Source: Ideonella margarita (lineage in GTDB: Bacteria; Pseudomonadota; Gammaproteobacteria; Burkholderiales; Burkholderiaceae_C). From it: 64,000 nt of DNA. The translations under genes and the position numbers were made by a program. How positions within the stretch are numbered: the first letter of the stretch is position 1; the number at the start of each line of letters is the position of its first letter. This document shows, piece after piece, positions 18,678 to 27,893 of the stretch. The stretch spans positions 62,001-126,000 of the forward strand of contig NZ_JBBUTI010000012.1 of assembly GCF_038066635.1 (NCBI RefSeq), read 5' to 3'. Under the pieces are notes generated by a model. It saw only the letters and a list, made by a program, of their open reading frames with translations. It was not told the origin of the DNA and ran no database searches.

Positions 18678-19517
18678 ATGTCGGCCACAAGCTCCACCAT
18701 GTCGCCCGAAGACCAATCGCCTGACGAAAAAACGCCTGACAACAAGGCGCCTGATCGCTCCATTGAGCTGAACACGCTGGGCTTTGCCGACCCGCTGCGC
18801 TGGATCGTGCTGGGCTTCCGTGATTTCCTCAAGGCACCCGGCATCGGCCTGTTCTACGGCGCCTGCTTCATGGCCATGGGCTGGGCGCTGATGAAGGTGT
18901 TCCAGTCGGCGCCGGCTTACACGCTGGCGCTGTCGGCCGGCTTCCTGCTGACCGGGCCGTTCATGTGCCTGGGCCTGTACCACGTCAGCCGAACGCTGGA
19001 GGCCGGCCAACAGCCCGACTTCGGGCAATCGCTGCTGGCCTGGGATGCGCGCATCGGGCCGCTGGGCATCTTCGGTTTTGTGCTGCTGGTGCTCGAGATG
19101 CTGTGGGGCCGCGCCAGCCTGATCGTCTTTGCCGTCAGCTTTGATGGCATGCCTGATTTCAAGGGCTCATTGCTGGCGCTGCTGGACCCAGAGAACATCA
19201 ACTTCATCGTCGCCTACGTGGCCGTGGGCGCCTTGTTCGCCGGCCTGATCTACGCCACCTGCGTCATCTCCATCCCGATGCTGCTGGACCGCAACACCGA
19301 CGCCATCACCGCCGGCCTGACCAGCTTCCGCCTCGTGCTGACCCAGCCCGGCGTGATGATCTGGTGGGGCTTGTTGCTGACCGGCCTGGTGGTGCTGGCC
19401 ATGCTGCCCTGGTTTGCCGGCTTGCTGGTGGTGGGGCCGGTGCTGGGCCATGCGAGCTGGCATGCCTACCGCGCGGCCGTGCAGCGCGACGCTGCGGCCG
19501 AGGTGCCGCAGGGCTGA
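18678..19517 (+). CDS. DUF2189 (BPSS1780-like) integral membrane protein
   Basis: 279 aa. ATG 18678 follows AAGGAGG (18666-18672), a strong ribosome-binding site. The N-terminal about 35 residues are hydrophilic with three near-repeats of (S/A/T)PD(E/N/R), then about six membrane helices with conserved segments GFRDFLKAPGIGLFYGA, LTGPFMCLGLYHVSR and SIPMLLDRNTDAITA. These match the DUF2189 family, whose role is unknown. It is a single gene after the two-component pair and ends 2 bp from the convergent GNAT gene. Confidence 0.85.
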   Translation: MSATSSTMSPEDQSPDEKTPDNKAPDRSIELNTLGFADPLRWIVLGFRDFLKAPGIGLFYGACFMAMGWALMKVFQSAPAYTLALSAGFLLTGPFMCLGLYHVSRTLEAGQQPDFGQSLLAWDARIGPLGIFGFVLLVLEMLWGRASLIVFAVSFDGMPDFKGSLLALLDPENINFIVAYVAVGALFAGLIYATCVISIPMLLDRNTDAITAGLTSFRLVLTQPGVMIWWGLLLTGLVVLAMLPWFAGLLVVGPVLGHASWHAYRAAVQRDAAAEVPQG

Positions 19518-19519
19518 GC

Positions 19520-20131
19520 TCAGCGCCCGGTGGTGCCCTGGGGCTCCGGCCGGTCACGCTCAACCATTTGCAGAAACTGCCCGAGCGTGCCGCCCGAGAG
19601 CGGCTTGCACATGACACGCAGCGTGTTGATTTGCCCGCCCAGCTCAACCCCGTGCCGAAGCCGCGTTTGCAGGTAGCCCTGTTTCTCCCAGAAGCGCTCG
19701 GCTCGGGCATTGCCCAGCACCACGCCCAGGCGCATGAAGTTGGCACCGTGCTTGGCTGCCCATCGCTCCAAGCCGTCGTAGATCGCCTGCGCATCACCCT
19801 GGCCGTGGCGCGCGGTTTCAACGATGAAGGTGCTGATGTGCCAGATGCCCGGCGCAAAGAGGTCTGACACGACGTTCGCCATGGCCGCCAGCGCACCCTC
19901 GGCATTGAAGTAGCCCACGAGCGTGACCGCCGAGAACGCCCATCCGTCTGGCAAGGTGTCGTTCAATTCGTCGAACGCATCGGTTGGGCGCGCGGCCTGG
20001 CCCGTCGTGGTCAGGAAGTACGCCGGGTTGGCGTAGAAGAAGCGTTGAAGCACGGCTTCGGAGCTGGCATCGAGCTTGGCGACGCGGAGTTCGGGCAGGG
20101 GCGGCTCAGGAAGGGAAGGGGGCTTGGCCAT
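19520..20131 (-). CDS. GNAT family N-acetyltransferase
   Basis: 203 aa from the ATG at 20131. The GNAT signature is clear: WHISTFIVETARHGQGDAQAIYD and later GVVLGNARAERFWEKQGYLQTR. The first 30 residues (Pro/Leu-rich, PSLPEPPLPELRV) are not part of the fold. The N-terminal half (FFYANPAYFLTTTGQAA) is typical of a GNAT subgroup that acts on small metabolites. Upstream on the same strand are the exported protein and the FAH-family gene, separated by about 107 bp. Substrate unknown. Confidence 0.85.
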   Translation of the reverse strand: MAKPPSLPEPPLPELRVAKLDASSEAVLQRFFYANPAYFLTTTGQAARPTDAFDELNDTLPDGWAFSAVTLVGYFNAEGALAAMANVVSDLFAPGIWHISTFIVETARHGQGDAQAIYDGLERWAAKHGANFMRLGVVLGNARAERFWEKQGYLQTRLRHGVELGGQINTLRVMCKPLSGGTLGQFLQMVERDRPEPQGTTGR

Positions 20132-20238
20132 GCGGGTGGATGATTCAGGTGTGCTCGTACAACTGGTCAAACATCGATTGCCTCGGTGGTGCAGCGCAGG
20201 AGCACAAGGCAAGGAATGTTCGGCGTGTCGGCACCAAC

Positions 20239-20838
20239 CTATCGAAGCACTTCGACTCGTTGCACCTTGTTGTACTGCGCATCCTCGTATTGGCGGGTGA
20301 CCTTCACTTGGTAGACGCCGCCGACCAGCTGCCCCTCCAGGCTTTGCGCCCAGCTGCTCTTGCACTCGCCCAAGTGGCTGTACCTGGCTGAGTTGACGGA
20401 GCACTGCTCAAGCGCCGTGTGCGGCAAGATCGTTCTGTTGGCCCTGCGAACCTGGATCACGGGGAAGTCGAGCGCGCCCAGCTCACCCTGGGGATTCGCA
20501 TTGAGAAAGCCGCTGGAGAAGGATATCGATGTGGGTCCGCATCGCATCACCTTGGTCCGGCTGCCCGACCTGAGCGGGTCGCCCCACTGATTCTTGCGGG
20601 GCCCCACCTTCAGCAGCGATGCCCAATCCACCCTTTGCTTGGAGTAGCGGCTGGCGTCACCTGGTGGCGCGTCACCAGCGGCGCTGATGAAAAACTCGCC
20701 GGTGTGCACATTGCAATAGGTTGCCAGCACAGCCTCCACAGGGTCGGCGCTGGCGCATGGGTGAGCCACTGCTCCAGCCAGTACCAAGCCCGATCCCAGC
20801 GCACGAAGGGGGGCGTGCTGCTTCAACAGTCGCTTCAC
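20239..20838 (-). CDS. Exported protein of unknown function with four mature cysteines
   Basis: 199 aa from a GTG start at 20838 that overlaps the TGA of the upstream FAH-family gene by 4 bp (GTGA). A signal peptide is plain: basic MKRLLKQH, a hydrophobic stretch through about residue 27, and a likely cut after CASA (residue about 31). Four Cys remain in the mature part (near residues 42, 100, 144 and 158), suggesting two disulfides in the periplasm. I do not recognise the family. Three 60-base lines I counted across it have 35, 38 and 39 G+C, lower than most neighbours. It may be a recent or lineage-specific gene. Confidence 0.65.
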   Translation of the reverse strand: MKRLLKQHAPLRALGSGLVLAGAVAHPCASADPVEAVLATYCNVHTGEFFISAAGDAPPGDASRYSKQRVDWASLLKVGPRKNQWGDPLRSGSRTKVMRCGPTSISFSSGFLNANPQGELGALDFPVIQVRRANRTILPHTALEQCSVNSARYSHLGECKSSWAQSLEGQLVGGVYQVKVTRQYEDAQYNKVQRVEVLR

Positions 20839-21701
20839 CCATCAATCCAAGCCGGATCCCACGCATGCACGCACTGCCGCTGCTGCCCCAGGCCGGTGAT
20901 GCCCAGCTTCATCACGTCGCCGGGTTTGAGAAACACCGGCGCTGGCTTGATGCCCATGCCCACGCCGGGCGGTGTGCCGGTGGCGATCAGGTCGCCCGGG
21001 TACAGCGTGGTGAAGCGGCTGATGTAGCTGACCAGCTGCGCCACGCCAAACACCATCGTCTGGGTGCTGCCGGTCTGCATGAGCTGGCCGTTCAGGTCCA
21101 GCCACAGGCCCAGGCTTTGCGGCTGCGGCACTTCGTCGGCCGTCACCAGCCAGGGGCCCACGGGGCCGAAGGTGTCGCAGCCCTTGCCCTTGTCCCAGGT
21201 GCCGCCGCGCTCAAGCTGGTAGCTGCGCTCGGACACGTCGTTTACCACGCAGTAGCCGGCCACATGGTCCAGCGCGTCTGCTTCGCTCACGTAGCGGGCG
21301 GTGCTGCCCATCACCACGCCCAGCTCCACTTCCCAGTCGCCCTTCTGCGCGCCTTGTGGCAGCACCACGGGGTCGTTGGCGCCCACCATGCAGCTCAGGT
21401 GTTTGGTGAACAGGATGGGCTCGGTCGGCAGGGGCATGCCGGCTTCTGCGGCATGGTCGGCGTAGTTCAGGCCCACGCAGATGAACTTGCCGCAGCCCGA
21501 CCACGGCACGCCCAGGCGCCCGGGCTGCTGGATGACCGGCAGTTGCGACACATCCAGCGCCCGCAGCGCGGCCAGGCCCGCCGGGCTCAGCGTGTGCGGC
21601 CCGATGTCGGGCAGCAGCGCGCCCAGGTCACGCAGTTGGCCGTCGGCATCCAGCAGGGCGGGGCGTTCATGGCCCTTGGGGCCGTGGCGGAGCAGCTTCA
21701 T
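20835..21701 (-). CDS. Fumarylacetoacetate hydrolase (FAH) family protein
   Basis: 288 aa from ATG 21701. The FAH fold is seen in KFICVGLNYADHAAEAG, PILFTKHLSCMVGANDPV, GDWEVELGVVMG (metal-binding Glu residues), VAGYCVVNDVSERSYQ and LYPGDLIATGTPPGVGMG. Family members hydrolyse or decarboxylate/ketonise dicarbonyl acids such as ureidoglycolate-like, 2-hydroxyhepta-2,4-diene-1,7-dioate or oxaloacetate substrates. The exact reaction is not predictable. It is translationally coupled to the exported protein and divergent from the P-loop kinase. Confidence 0.9.
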   Translation of the reverse strand: MKLLRHGPKGHERPALLDADGQLRDLGALLPDIGPHTLSPAGLAALRALDVSQLPVIQQPGRLGVPWSGCGKFICVGLNYADHAAEAGMPLPTEPILFTKHLSCMVGANDPVVLPQGAQKGDWEVELGVVMGSTARYVSEADALDHVAGYCVVNDVSERSYQLERGGTWDKGKGCDTFGPVGPWLVTADEVPQPQSLGLWLDLNGQLMQTGSTQTMVFGVAQLVSYISRFTTLYPGDLIATGTPPGVGMGIKPAPVFLKPGDVMKLGITGLGQQRQCVHAWDPAWIDG

Positions 21702-21846
21702 GGTGGGGGCGGCGCTTGTCTGGGCGCGGTAATGAGGTTGTGGATGCCAGCATATCGCGGGGCCGCACAATCGGGCGCATTCATCTCGGCTCTGCCTGGC
21801 CGTGCCGCCAGCCCGTCTGCCTCATCACCCGGTTGCCTGCTCTGTC

Positions 21847-22485
21847 ATGTCCAATCCCACGCCCGCCCTGCCCACCGAACTGCTGGCCCACCTCGATGCC
21901 TTGATCCCGGAGTCCGGCCGTCGCCTGCTGGGCTTGATCGGCCCGCCGGGCGCAGGCAAGTCCACGCTCGCAGCGGCCTTGCTGGCGGCGCGCCCCGGGC
22001 TGTGCCAGGTGGTGCCGATGGATGGTTTTCACCTGGCCAACTCGGTGCTCGATCATCTGGGCCGCCGTTCACGCAAGGGCGCGCCAGACACCTTTGATGC
22101 GGCGGGCTTCGTGGCCCTGCTGCAGCGGCTGCGCCAGCCCGTGCCGGGCGAGGTGGTGTACGTGCCTGACTACCGCCGCGAGCTCGAAGAGCCGGTGGCC
22201 GGTGCCATTGCGGTGCCGCCCGAGGTGCCCCTGCTCATCGTGGAGGGCAACTACCTGCTGCTGGACGACGGCCCGTGGGCCCGCGTGGCCGACTACCTGA
22301 ATGAAAGCTGGTACGTGGTGGTGAACGACGACCTGCGGCGTGAACGCCTGGTCGCTCGCCATGAGCGTTTCGGCCGCACCCGGGCCGAGGCGCTGGCCTG
22401 GGTGGAGCAGACCGACGAGCCCAACGCCCGGCGCATCGCCCAGGGCCGACACCGCGCCACCCGGCAGGTAGCCTGGGCCGATTGA
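21847..22485 (+). CDS. P-loop nucleoside/nucleotide kinase family protein (YggC-like)
   Basis: 212 aa. Walker A is LIGPPGAGKSTLAAAL near residues 32-47; MDGFHLANSVLDHLGRRSRKGAPDTFD is the substrate segment shared with uridine kinase, phosphoribulokinase and E. coli YggC; LIVEGNYLLLDDGPW is the Walker B region. It is probably a cytoplasmic kinase of a sugar or nucleoside (some relatives are listed as fructose transport kinases). Start ATG 21847 fits the domain boundary. Stands alone, divergent from the FAH gene. Confidence 0.85.
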   Translation: MSNPTPALPTELLAHLDALIPESGRRLLGLIGPPGAGKSTLAAALLAARPGLCQVVPMDGFHLANSVLDHLGRRSRKGAPDTFDAAGFVALLQRLRQPVPGEVVYVPDYRRELEEPVAGAIAVPPEVPLLIVEGNYLLLDDGPWARVADYLNESWYVVVNDDLRRERLVARHERFGRTRAEALAWVEQTDEPNARRIAQGRHRATRQVAWAD

Positions 22486-22629
22486 GCCTGTAGCCAGCAG
22501 AAGAAAATGGGCGCCATGCGATAGTGGTGCCCGGGTCGACCCACGCGGGCCAACACCTGTTCACCTTGGATGGCGCGCCCTGACGCCCATCTGGCTGCCC
22601 GCCAGCCCTCTGCCTTCAACTTTCTGACC

Positions 22630-22866
22630 ATGTCCGACGACCGTTATCGCCCCACTTCGCGCCGCCAGCGCCTGACCATCGTTGCCGTGACTGTGGCCAC
22701 CGTGGTGGGGCTCTGGCTGCTGCTGATCTATCGGCCGGGTGGCCATCCGCGGGTCATTCCCCGCTTCGGCACCGAGGCCTGCAAGCCCGGGCAGACCACC
22801 GACTGCGTTGGCGGCCAGGCCAATGTGCTGTTGCTGCCGGCCACGCCTGCCTCGTCGCCCAAATAG
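22630..22866 (+). CDS. Small single-pass membrane protein, unknown
   Basis: 78 aa from ATG 22630 (an in-frame ATG at 22570 would add 20 residues). A basic N terminus (residues 1-17), one membrane helix near 18-36 (VAVTVATVVGLWLLLIY) and a C-terminal tail with two Cys (EACKPGQTTDCVGG) likely on the periplasmic side. I do not recognise the family. It sits between the kinase gene and the chemoreceptor. Confidence 0.5.
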   Translation: MSDDRYRPTSRRQRLTIVAVTVATVVGLWLLLIYRPGGHPRVIPRFGTEACKPGQTTDCVGGQANVLLLPATPASSPK

Positions 22867-23012
22867 GACAGATGGCCGTTCATTCGGCCCTTTTCATCGA
22901 ATCGAGAAATCCCCGCGCCAGCGAACATGGTTTTGGGTGTCTTGATCTTGCGCAGGACTGCGCTGGTCTCAAGCCTCCGGAATCAATACAAGTTTCAGTT
23001 GGAGTGTCGGGA

Positions 23013-24995
23013 ATGGCTTCGGACAACGCGGTACTGGTGCGTGCAGCGCAGCAGGGATCTGGATTCGGCGAATTCTTCAGGTATCACGGCTGGCTCGCGC
23101 CGGGCGTGAGGCTGTTTCGCAAACTCAGCTTCCCGGTGAAGGCAGCCTGGGTCAGCCTGGCCTTCCTGATTCCCTTGGCCACGATGTTGTGGTTTCTCTG
23201 GTCTGGCGCCAACAACCAGATTGAAGCTTCTGCGGCAGAACAGCGAGGCGCCAGCTATTCCGGTCCGTTGATCAACCTGATCCGGGAAGCACAGGCACGC
23301 CGACACGCCGCCACCCTGGGCGAGCCCAATCTGGACGCGGCTCAATCCAGCTACAAGAAGGCGTTCGAACTTGTCTCGGCCTTGCATGCGAGCCTGGGCA
23401 AGGAACTGGACGATGGCGAGACCTTTGGCGCCATGCAAAAGGCTCACGATGCACTGGCCCAGAATCCGCTGGCTGGTAGCTCGACCCAGACCTTCATGGC
23501 CCATAGCGAACTCATCGAAAGGATGCTGGACCTGCTGCGGGAAGTGGCCGATGGCTCCGGCATGACGCTGGACCCCGACCTCGACAGCTACCACATGATG
23601 TCGATGGGCGTGTTGCGCGGGCCGCTCCAGGTAGAGAACACGGCCAAGCTGCATACGCTGGGCACACTCATCCTGAAGGACAAGTCTGAAACGCCTGAGC
23701 GGCGCGACATGCTTGTCGAATTCGAGGCGGTGCAGGCCGTGCTCGACAAGGACATGGAGAACTCTTACCAGGAGCTGGAAAAGCGCCTGCCGGCCAGCGT
23801 GGCGACGCTGGACATGAAGGGTACCGACGCGGCGTCCGAGGCCTTTGCGGCGGCCATCAAGTTGCAGTTGATGGGCGAAGAGCCCAGCGGCGATGCACAG
23901 GCCTATGCACGTCTCGGTGATGCCGCGGTTCGCATGCAGGCGGCCTACGACGCCGAAAGTGCACGGCAGTTCGAGCGGCTGCTCAGCGCCCGCGTGCAAC
24001 GCCTGCAGAACACGTTCGCCGCGCAACTGGGCATGTCCGTGTTCTTCGTGGCCGCTGCCTGCTACCTGATGCTGGCGTTCTACCGCGTGATGATGGGCGG
24101 CCTGAGCGAGGTGTCCGAGCATCTTCAACAGATCACCGATGGCAACCTGACCACGGCGCCGCGCCCCTGGGGCAACGACGAAGCCGCCCAACTGATGGTG
24201 ACGCTGGGCACCATGCAGACGAGCCTGCGCAAGATGGTGCAGAGCATGCTGGGCAGTGCGGCCAATGTGCACACGGCCAGCGGCGAGATTGCCTCGGCGT
24301 CGATGGACCTGTCGCAGCGCACCGAGGAATCGGCCGCCAGCCTGCAGCAGACCACCGCCAGCATGGAACAGATCGCCGAACTGGTGCGCCAATCCACGGC
24401 CACCGTGGCTGCGGCCACGGCCAGCGTGAATGACAACGCCCGTGCCGCCGAGCAGGGCGGGCAGGTGATCGCCGAAGTCGTCAAGACGATGGAGGGCATC
24501 CGCACCTCATCCAGCCGCATCGGTGAAATCATCAGCGTGATTGACGGCATCGCCTTCCAGACCAACATCCTCGCCCTGAATGCGGCGGTCGAAGCCGCCC
24601 GTGCCGGCGAGCATGGCCGCGGCTTTGCCGTGGTGGCGTCCGAGGTGCGTGCCTTGGCAGGTCGTTCGGCCACTGCGGCCCGCGAGATCAAGTCCCTGAT
24701 CAACGCCAGCATCGAACAGGTGGAAAGCGGCAGCGCCGTGGTGGGCAACGCCGGCGACATCATGCAGGCCGTGGTGGCCAATGCCACCCGCGTGGTCGAG
24801 CTGATGAACCAGATTTCCACCAGTGCCCAGCAGCAGAACACCGGCGTGGGCGATGTGAGCGTAGCCGTGCGCGACCTCGACAAGGCCACTCAGCAGAACG
24901 CTGCCTTGGTGGAACAGACGGCCGCGGCCTCAGGCGCCCTGGCCGATCAGGCCGAGCGCATGAGCCGCGAGGTGAGCTTCTTCAAGCTGGCCTGA
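23013..24995 (+). CDS. Methyl-accepting chemotaxis protein
   Basis: 660 aa. GGAG at 23001-23004 and the match of the first helix to receptor N termini select ATG 23013. Transmembrane helices near residues 44-64 and 338-358 enclose a large, mainly helical periplasmic sensor of about 270 residues. A HAMP linker (LQQITDGNLTT) and the cytoplasmic signalling domain follow, with the conserved hairpin tip DGIAFQTNILALNAAVEAAR and GRGFAVVASEVRALA. The C terminus (SREVSFFKLA) has no CheR-binding pentapeptide. It would signal to CheA/CheW, which are not in the window. The ligand is unknown. Confidence 0.95.
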   Translation: MASDNAVLVRAAQQGSGFGEFFRYHGWLAPGVRLFRKLSFPVKAAWVSLAFLIPLATMLWFLWSGANNQIEASAAEQRGASYSGPLINLIREAQARRHAATLGEPNLDAAQSSYKKAFELVSALHASLGKELDDGETFGAMQKAHDALAQNPLAGSSTQTFMAHSELIERMLDLLREVADGSGMTLDPDLDSYHMMSMGVLRGPLQVENTAKLHTLGTLILKDKSETPERRDMLVEFEAVQAVLDKDMENSYQELEKRLPASVATLDMKGTDAASEAFAAAIKLQLMGEEPSGDAQAYARLGDAAVRMQAAYDAESARQFERLLSARVQRLQNTFAAQLGMSVFFVAAACYLMLAFYRVMMGGLSEVSEHLQQITDGNLTTAPRPWGNDEAAQLMVTLGTMQTSLRKMVQSMLGSAANVHTASGEIASASMDLSQRTEESAASLQQTTASMEQIAELVRQSTATVAAATASVNDNARAAEQGGQVIAEVVKTMEGIRTSSSRIGEIISVIDGIAFQTNILALNAAVEAARAGEHGRGFAVVASEVRALAGRSATAAREIKSLINASIEQVESGSAVVGNAGDIMQAVVANATRVVELMNQISTSAQQQNTGVGDVSVAVRDLDKATQQNAALVEQTAAASGALADQAERMSREVSFFKLA

Positions 24996-25015
24996 ATCCC
25001 CACTGACTGGGCGCT

Positions 25016-26743
25016 TCAGGCGGCGCCTTCCACCACCATCTGCAGGCGCTGCTGGCCCTGGAATTCGTCCACGCTCAGGCGGTAGGCCAGGCGCGTGCGG
25101 CTGGGTAGCTGGTCAACGTGGTTGAACCAGATCGCATCACGCAGCTGGCCACCGTGGCGCACCCGCAGCTTCAGGTGCTTTTCACCCACCAGGCGCTGCT
25201 GCACCACTTCCACGTCGTCGCAGAACACCGGTGCCGGGAAGCCCTGGCCCCACACCACGCCGTCCAGCCGCGCCACGGTGTCGGCGTTGAAATACTCCAG
25301 CGGCAGCGGGCCGTCGGTGGCCACCGTGCGCGTCAGCGCGGCGGCGTCCAGCCATTCGCGGGCCACCTGCTGCAGGGCGGCGTCGAAGGTGTCGATGTCT
25401 TCTTCGGCCAGCGTGGCGCCGGCGGCCATGGCGTGGCCACCAAACTTCTTCAGCAGCCCCGGATGGCGCTTGGTCACCAGGTCGAGCGCATCTCGCAGAT
25501 GAAACCCTGCGATCGATCGGCCTGAGCCCTTCAGCCAGCCATCCGCACCGATGGCGAAGACGAAGGTGGGGCGGTGCAGCCGGTCCTTCATGCGGCCGGC
25601 CACGATGCCCACCACGCCTTCGTGGAAGTCGGGGTCGAACAGCACCACGGCGGGCGGCGCCTCGCCTTCGGGCATCAGGTTGTCCAGCAGCACTTCAGCC
25701 TGCTCGCGCATGCCGGCTTCCACGTCACGACGTTCGCGGTTGATGGCGTCGAGTTGCTGCGCCAGCTCGGCGGCGCGGCTGTGGTCAGACGTGGTCAGGC
25801 AGCTGATGCCCAGCGTCATGTCCGACAGGCGGCCGGCGGCGTTGATGCGCGGGCCGAGCGCAAAGCCGAAATCGAAGGCGCTGGCCTGCGCCGGCTTGCG
25901 TGCCGCCGCATTGAACAGCGCGGCCACGCCGGGCTGCATGCGGCCCTGGCGAATGCGGCGCAGGCCCTGGGCCACCAGGCGGCGGTTGTTGTCGTCGAGC
26001 TTGACCACGTCGGCCACCGTGCCGAGCGCCACCAGGTCGAGCAGGGCGTCGAGCCGGGGCTGGCTGGCCGCGTCATACAAGCCGCGCTGGCGCTGCTCGG
26101 CACGCAAGGCCAGCAGCACATAGAACATCACGCCCACGCCGGCCATCGATTTGCTCGGGAAGTCGCAGCCCGGCTGGTTCGGATTGACGATCACATCGGC
26201 GTCGGGCAGCACCACCTCACCGGCCACCACGGCGGGCAAATGGTGGTCGGTCACCAGCATGCGCAGACCCAGCTGGCGGGCGTGGGCCACGCCGTCGAGG
26301 CTGGCGATGCCGTTGTCCACGGTCAGCAGCACCTGCGGCTGGCACTGGGCCACGGCCAGGTCGACGATGGTGGGCGTCAGGCCGTAGCCATGCACGGCGC
26401 GGTCGGGCACCACGTAGTGCACCTGGCCGGGCTGCGCGCCCAGCATCGCCAGGCCCAGCAGGGCCACGGCGCAGGCGGTGGCGCCGTCGCAGTCGTAGTC
26501 GGCCACCACGCAGATGCGCTCACCGGCGGCCACCGCGTCGGCCAGCAGCACGGCAGCGGCCAGGCAACCCTTCATCTGCGAAGGCGGCAGCAGGTGCTGC
26601 AGGCCGTCGTCCAGTTCGTCCACGCTGCGCACGCCGCGGGCGGCAAACAGCCGGGCCAGCAGCGGGTGCACGCCGCCTTGTTCCAGGGTGAAAACGGTGC
26701 GCGGCGGCACGTCGCGGAGGAGCAGCTGGGGAGCGATGGTCAC
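25016..26743 (-). CDS. recJ: Single-stranded-DNA-specific exonuclease RecJ
   Basis: 575 aa. The DHH-family phosphoesterase motifs are present: ICVVADYDCDGATACAVALLG (motif I, shown with family variant DCD), LLTVDNGI, MLVTDHHLPA, and GPRINAAGRLSD, with the DHHA1 domain FAIGADGWLKGSGRSIAGFHL and GGHAMAAGATL. RecJ degrades 5' ssDNA ends in RecF-pathway recombination and mismatch repair. ATG 26743 gives the usual N terminus. It lies 76 bp downstream of the 27815 gene on the same strand and ends 20 bp from the convergent chemoreceptor. Confidence 0.97.
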   Translation of the reverse strand: MTIAPQLLLRDVPPRTVFTLEQGGVHPLLARLFAARGVRSVDELDDGLQHLLPPSQMKGCLAAAVLLADAVAAGERICVVADYDCDGATACAVALLGLAMLGAQPGQVHYVVPDRAVHGYGLTPTIVDLAVAQCQPQVLLTVDNGIASLDGVAHARQLGLRMLVTDHHLPAVVAGEVVLPDADVIVNPNQPGCDFPSKSMAGVGVMFYVLLALRAEQRQRGLYDAASQPRLDALLDLVALGTVADVVKLDDNNRRLVAQGLRRIRQGRMQPGVAALFNAAARKPAQASAFDFGFALGPRINAAGRLSDMTLGISCLTTSDHSRAAELAQQLDAINRERRDVEAGMREQAEVLLDNLMPEGEAPPAVVLFDPDFHEGVVGIVAGRMKDRLHRPTFVFAIGADGWLKGSGRSIAGFHLRDALDLVTKRHPGLLKKFGGHAMAAGATLAEEDIDTFDAALQQVAREWLDAAALTRTVATDGPLPLEYFNADTVARLDGVVWGQGFPAPVFCDDVEVVQQRLVGEKHLKLRVRHGGQLRDAIWFNHVDQLPSRTRLAYRLSVDEFQGQQRLQMVVEGAA

Positions 26744-26819
26744 GGCAGGATCAGAGGAATGCAGGCGGGTGGCAACGAAGGGCGTCGGGCGGGCAGGGCG
26801 TTCGGCGTGGCTGGCCCGG

Positions 26820-27815
26820 TCACAGTGCCGTCAGCCAGGCGGCGGCCGGGGTGCGACCTGCGCCCAGCAGCTTGCGCCACCACGGCAGGGCTTGGCCAGC
26901 CAGCGTGCGCGCATGGCGCTCACCACACAGCGTGAGCTGCACCGAGCCGGGTGCAGCGCCGGCTTGCAGCGCGGCCAGCAAGTCAGCCAGCGGGCCGGCG
27001 TCCAGCGCGGCCCAGGCTTCGGCCCAGGCGGCCCAGTCTTCGGCCAGGGCCGGCGCGCGCAGGCGGTCGTCCAGGGTGAAGCCGGTGGTGTTTTTCGCAG
27101 CGGCTGCGGTGCCGGCGCTCAGGGCAGCCCCGGTGCCACTCAGCCAGAACGAGTTCACCGGCAACTGGCCGGCGGCTTCCCGGGCTTCATTCACCGGATG
27201 GGTGTGCAGCAGCATCTGGGCCTCGGCCTGCAGGCGGCGCAGCAGGCGCAACTGCGGTCGCAGCTCGGGCCGCATGGCCGGGTGGTCGTTCAGCCAGAGG
27301 TCCACGTTGCGGCCCACCACGCGGTCGAGCGAGGCGCTGGGCAGCTGCGCCAGGCTGGGGTGCGAGGCGTACCACCGCGTGGCGCTGCCCCAGTGCAGTT
27401 GCCAGCCAGCGGCGCTGTCGGGGTCTTCAAACAGGGGTTGCAGGGCGGTGAACAAGGCCCGGGAGGTGTCGTCGTCCAGGCCCAGGCCGGCGGGGTCGGT
27501 CAACGAGATCTGCTCGGTGCCCACATGCCAGTGCGTCGGGCTGAGCAGGGCCCAGCCTTCGCCGGCCTGCGGCTTCAAGCCATCGGCGGCGGCCAGCGCG
27601 GCGGCCACCGGCAGCAGGCCGTCTTCCGCGGGCCAGCTTTGCAGGGCGGCCAGCACGCGCTCATGCGGCGGGCTGAGCAGGTAGTCGTCGCCCTCATCGC
27701 TGTGGCTCACCGCCATGTGCCCGAGCAGTTGTTCCAGCACGGGCAACTGCAAGGTGCCCAGCGCGTGGGCGGCAGCCGGGGAGGTGGCGTTGGCAAATGG
27801 GATCACGAGGTGCAT
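26820..27815 (-). CDS. Conserved protein preceding recJ (phosphoglycerate-mutase-like annotation)
   Basis: 331 aa from ATG 27815. It starts MHLVIPFANATSP and has conserved-looking blocks EGWALLSPTHWHVGTEQI, GRNVDLWLND, RLQAEAQMLLHTHPVN and NSFWLSGTG. Proteins of this shape occur directly upstream of recJ in Burkholderiales and are often listed as cofactor-independent phosphoglycerate mutase-like or conserved hypothetical. I see no catalytic motif of that enzyme, so I make no functional claim. Ala/Leu-rich, cytoplasmic. A GATAAT box 6 nt upstream suggests its own start site. Confidence 0.7.
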   Translation of the reverse strand: MHLVIPFANATSPAAAHALGTLQLPVLEQLLGHMAVSHSDEGDDYLLSPPHERVLAALQSWPAEDGLLPVAAALAAADGLKPQAGEGWALLSPTHWHVGTEQISLTDPAGLGLDDDTSRALFTALQPLFEDPDSAAGWQLHWGSATRWYASHPSLAQLPSASLDRVVGRNVDLWLNDHPAMRPELRPQLRLLRRLQAEAQMLLHTHPVNEAREAAGQLPVNSFWLSGTGAALSAGTAAAAKNTTGFTLDDRLRAPALAEDWAAWAEAWAALDAGPLADLLAALQAGAAPGSVQLTLCGERHARTLAGQALPWWRKLLGAGRTPAAAWLTAL

Positions 27816-27821
27816 GGGGCG

Positions 27822-27827
27822 ATTATC
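27822..27827 (-). promoter_or_regulatory. -10-like hexamer GATAAT before the recJ-upstream gene
   Basis: Read on the minus strand, GATAAT ends 6 nt before ATG 27815 with no Shine-Dalgarno. It faces the lolC promoter across a 78-bp divergent gap. Confidence 0.4.
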
Positions 27828-27880
27828 GGGCGCGCCCGGCGCCCTTGGCCCTGCGTGGCCGTGTGCGGCCCCCGAGTTGG

Positions 27881-27886
27881 TAGCAT
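27881..27886 (+). promoter_or_regulatory. -10-like hexamer TAGCAT before lolC
   Basis: TAGCAT ends 7 nt before ATG 27894; there is no Shine-Dalgarno in the intervening ccc gccc stretch. Same close-set arrangement as ribF and rsuA. Confidence 0.38.
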
Positions 27887-27893
27887 CCCGCCC

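Noticed and set aside
26514..27893. An N-terminal extension of lolC by about 460 codons.
   Set aside because: The extra residues have no domain and overlap the opposite-strand gene; the LolC N terminus begins at 27894.
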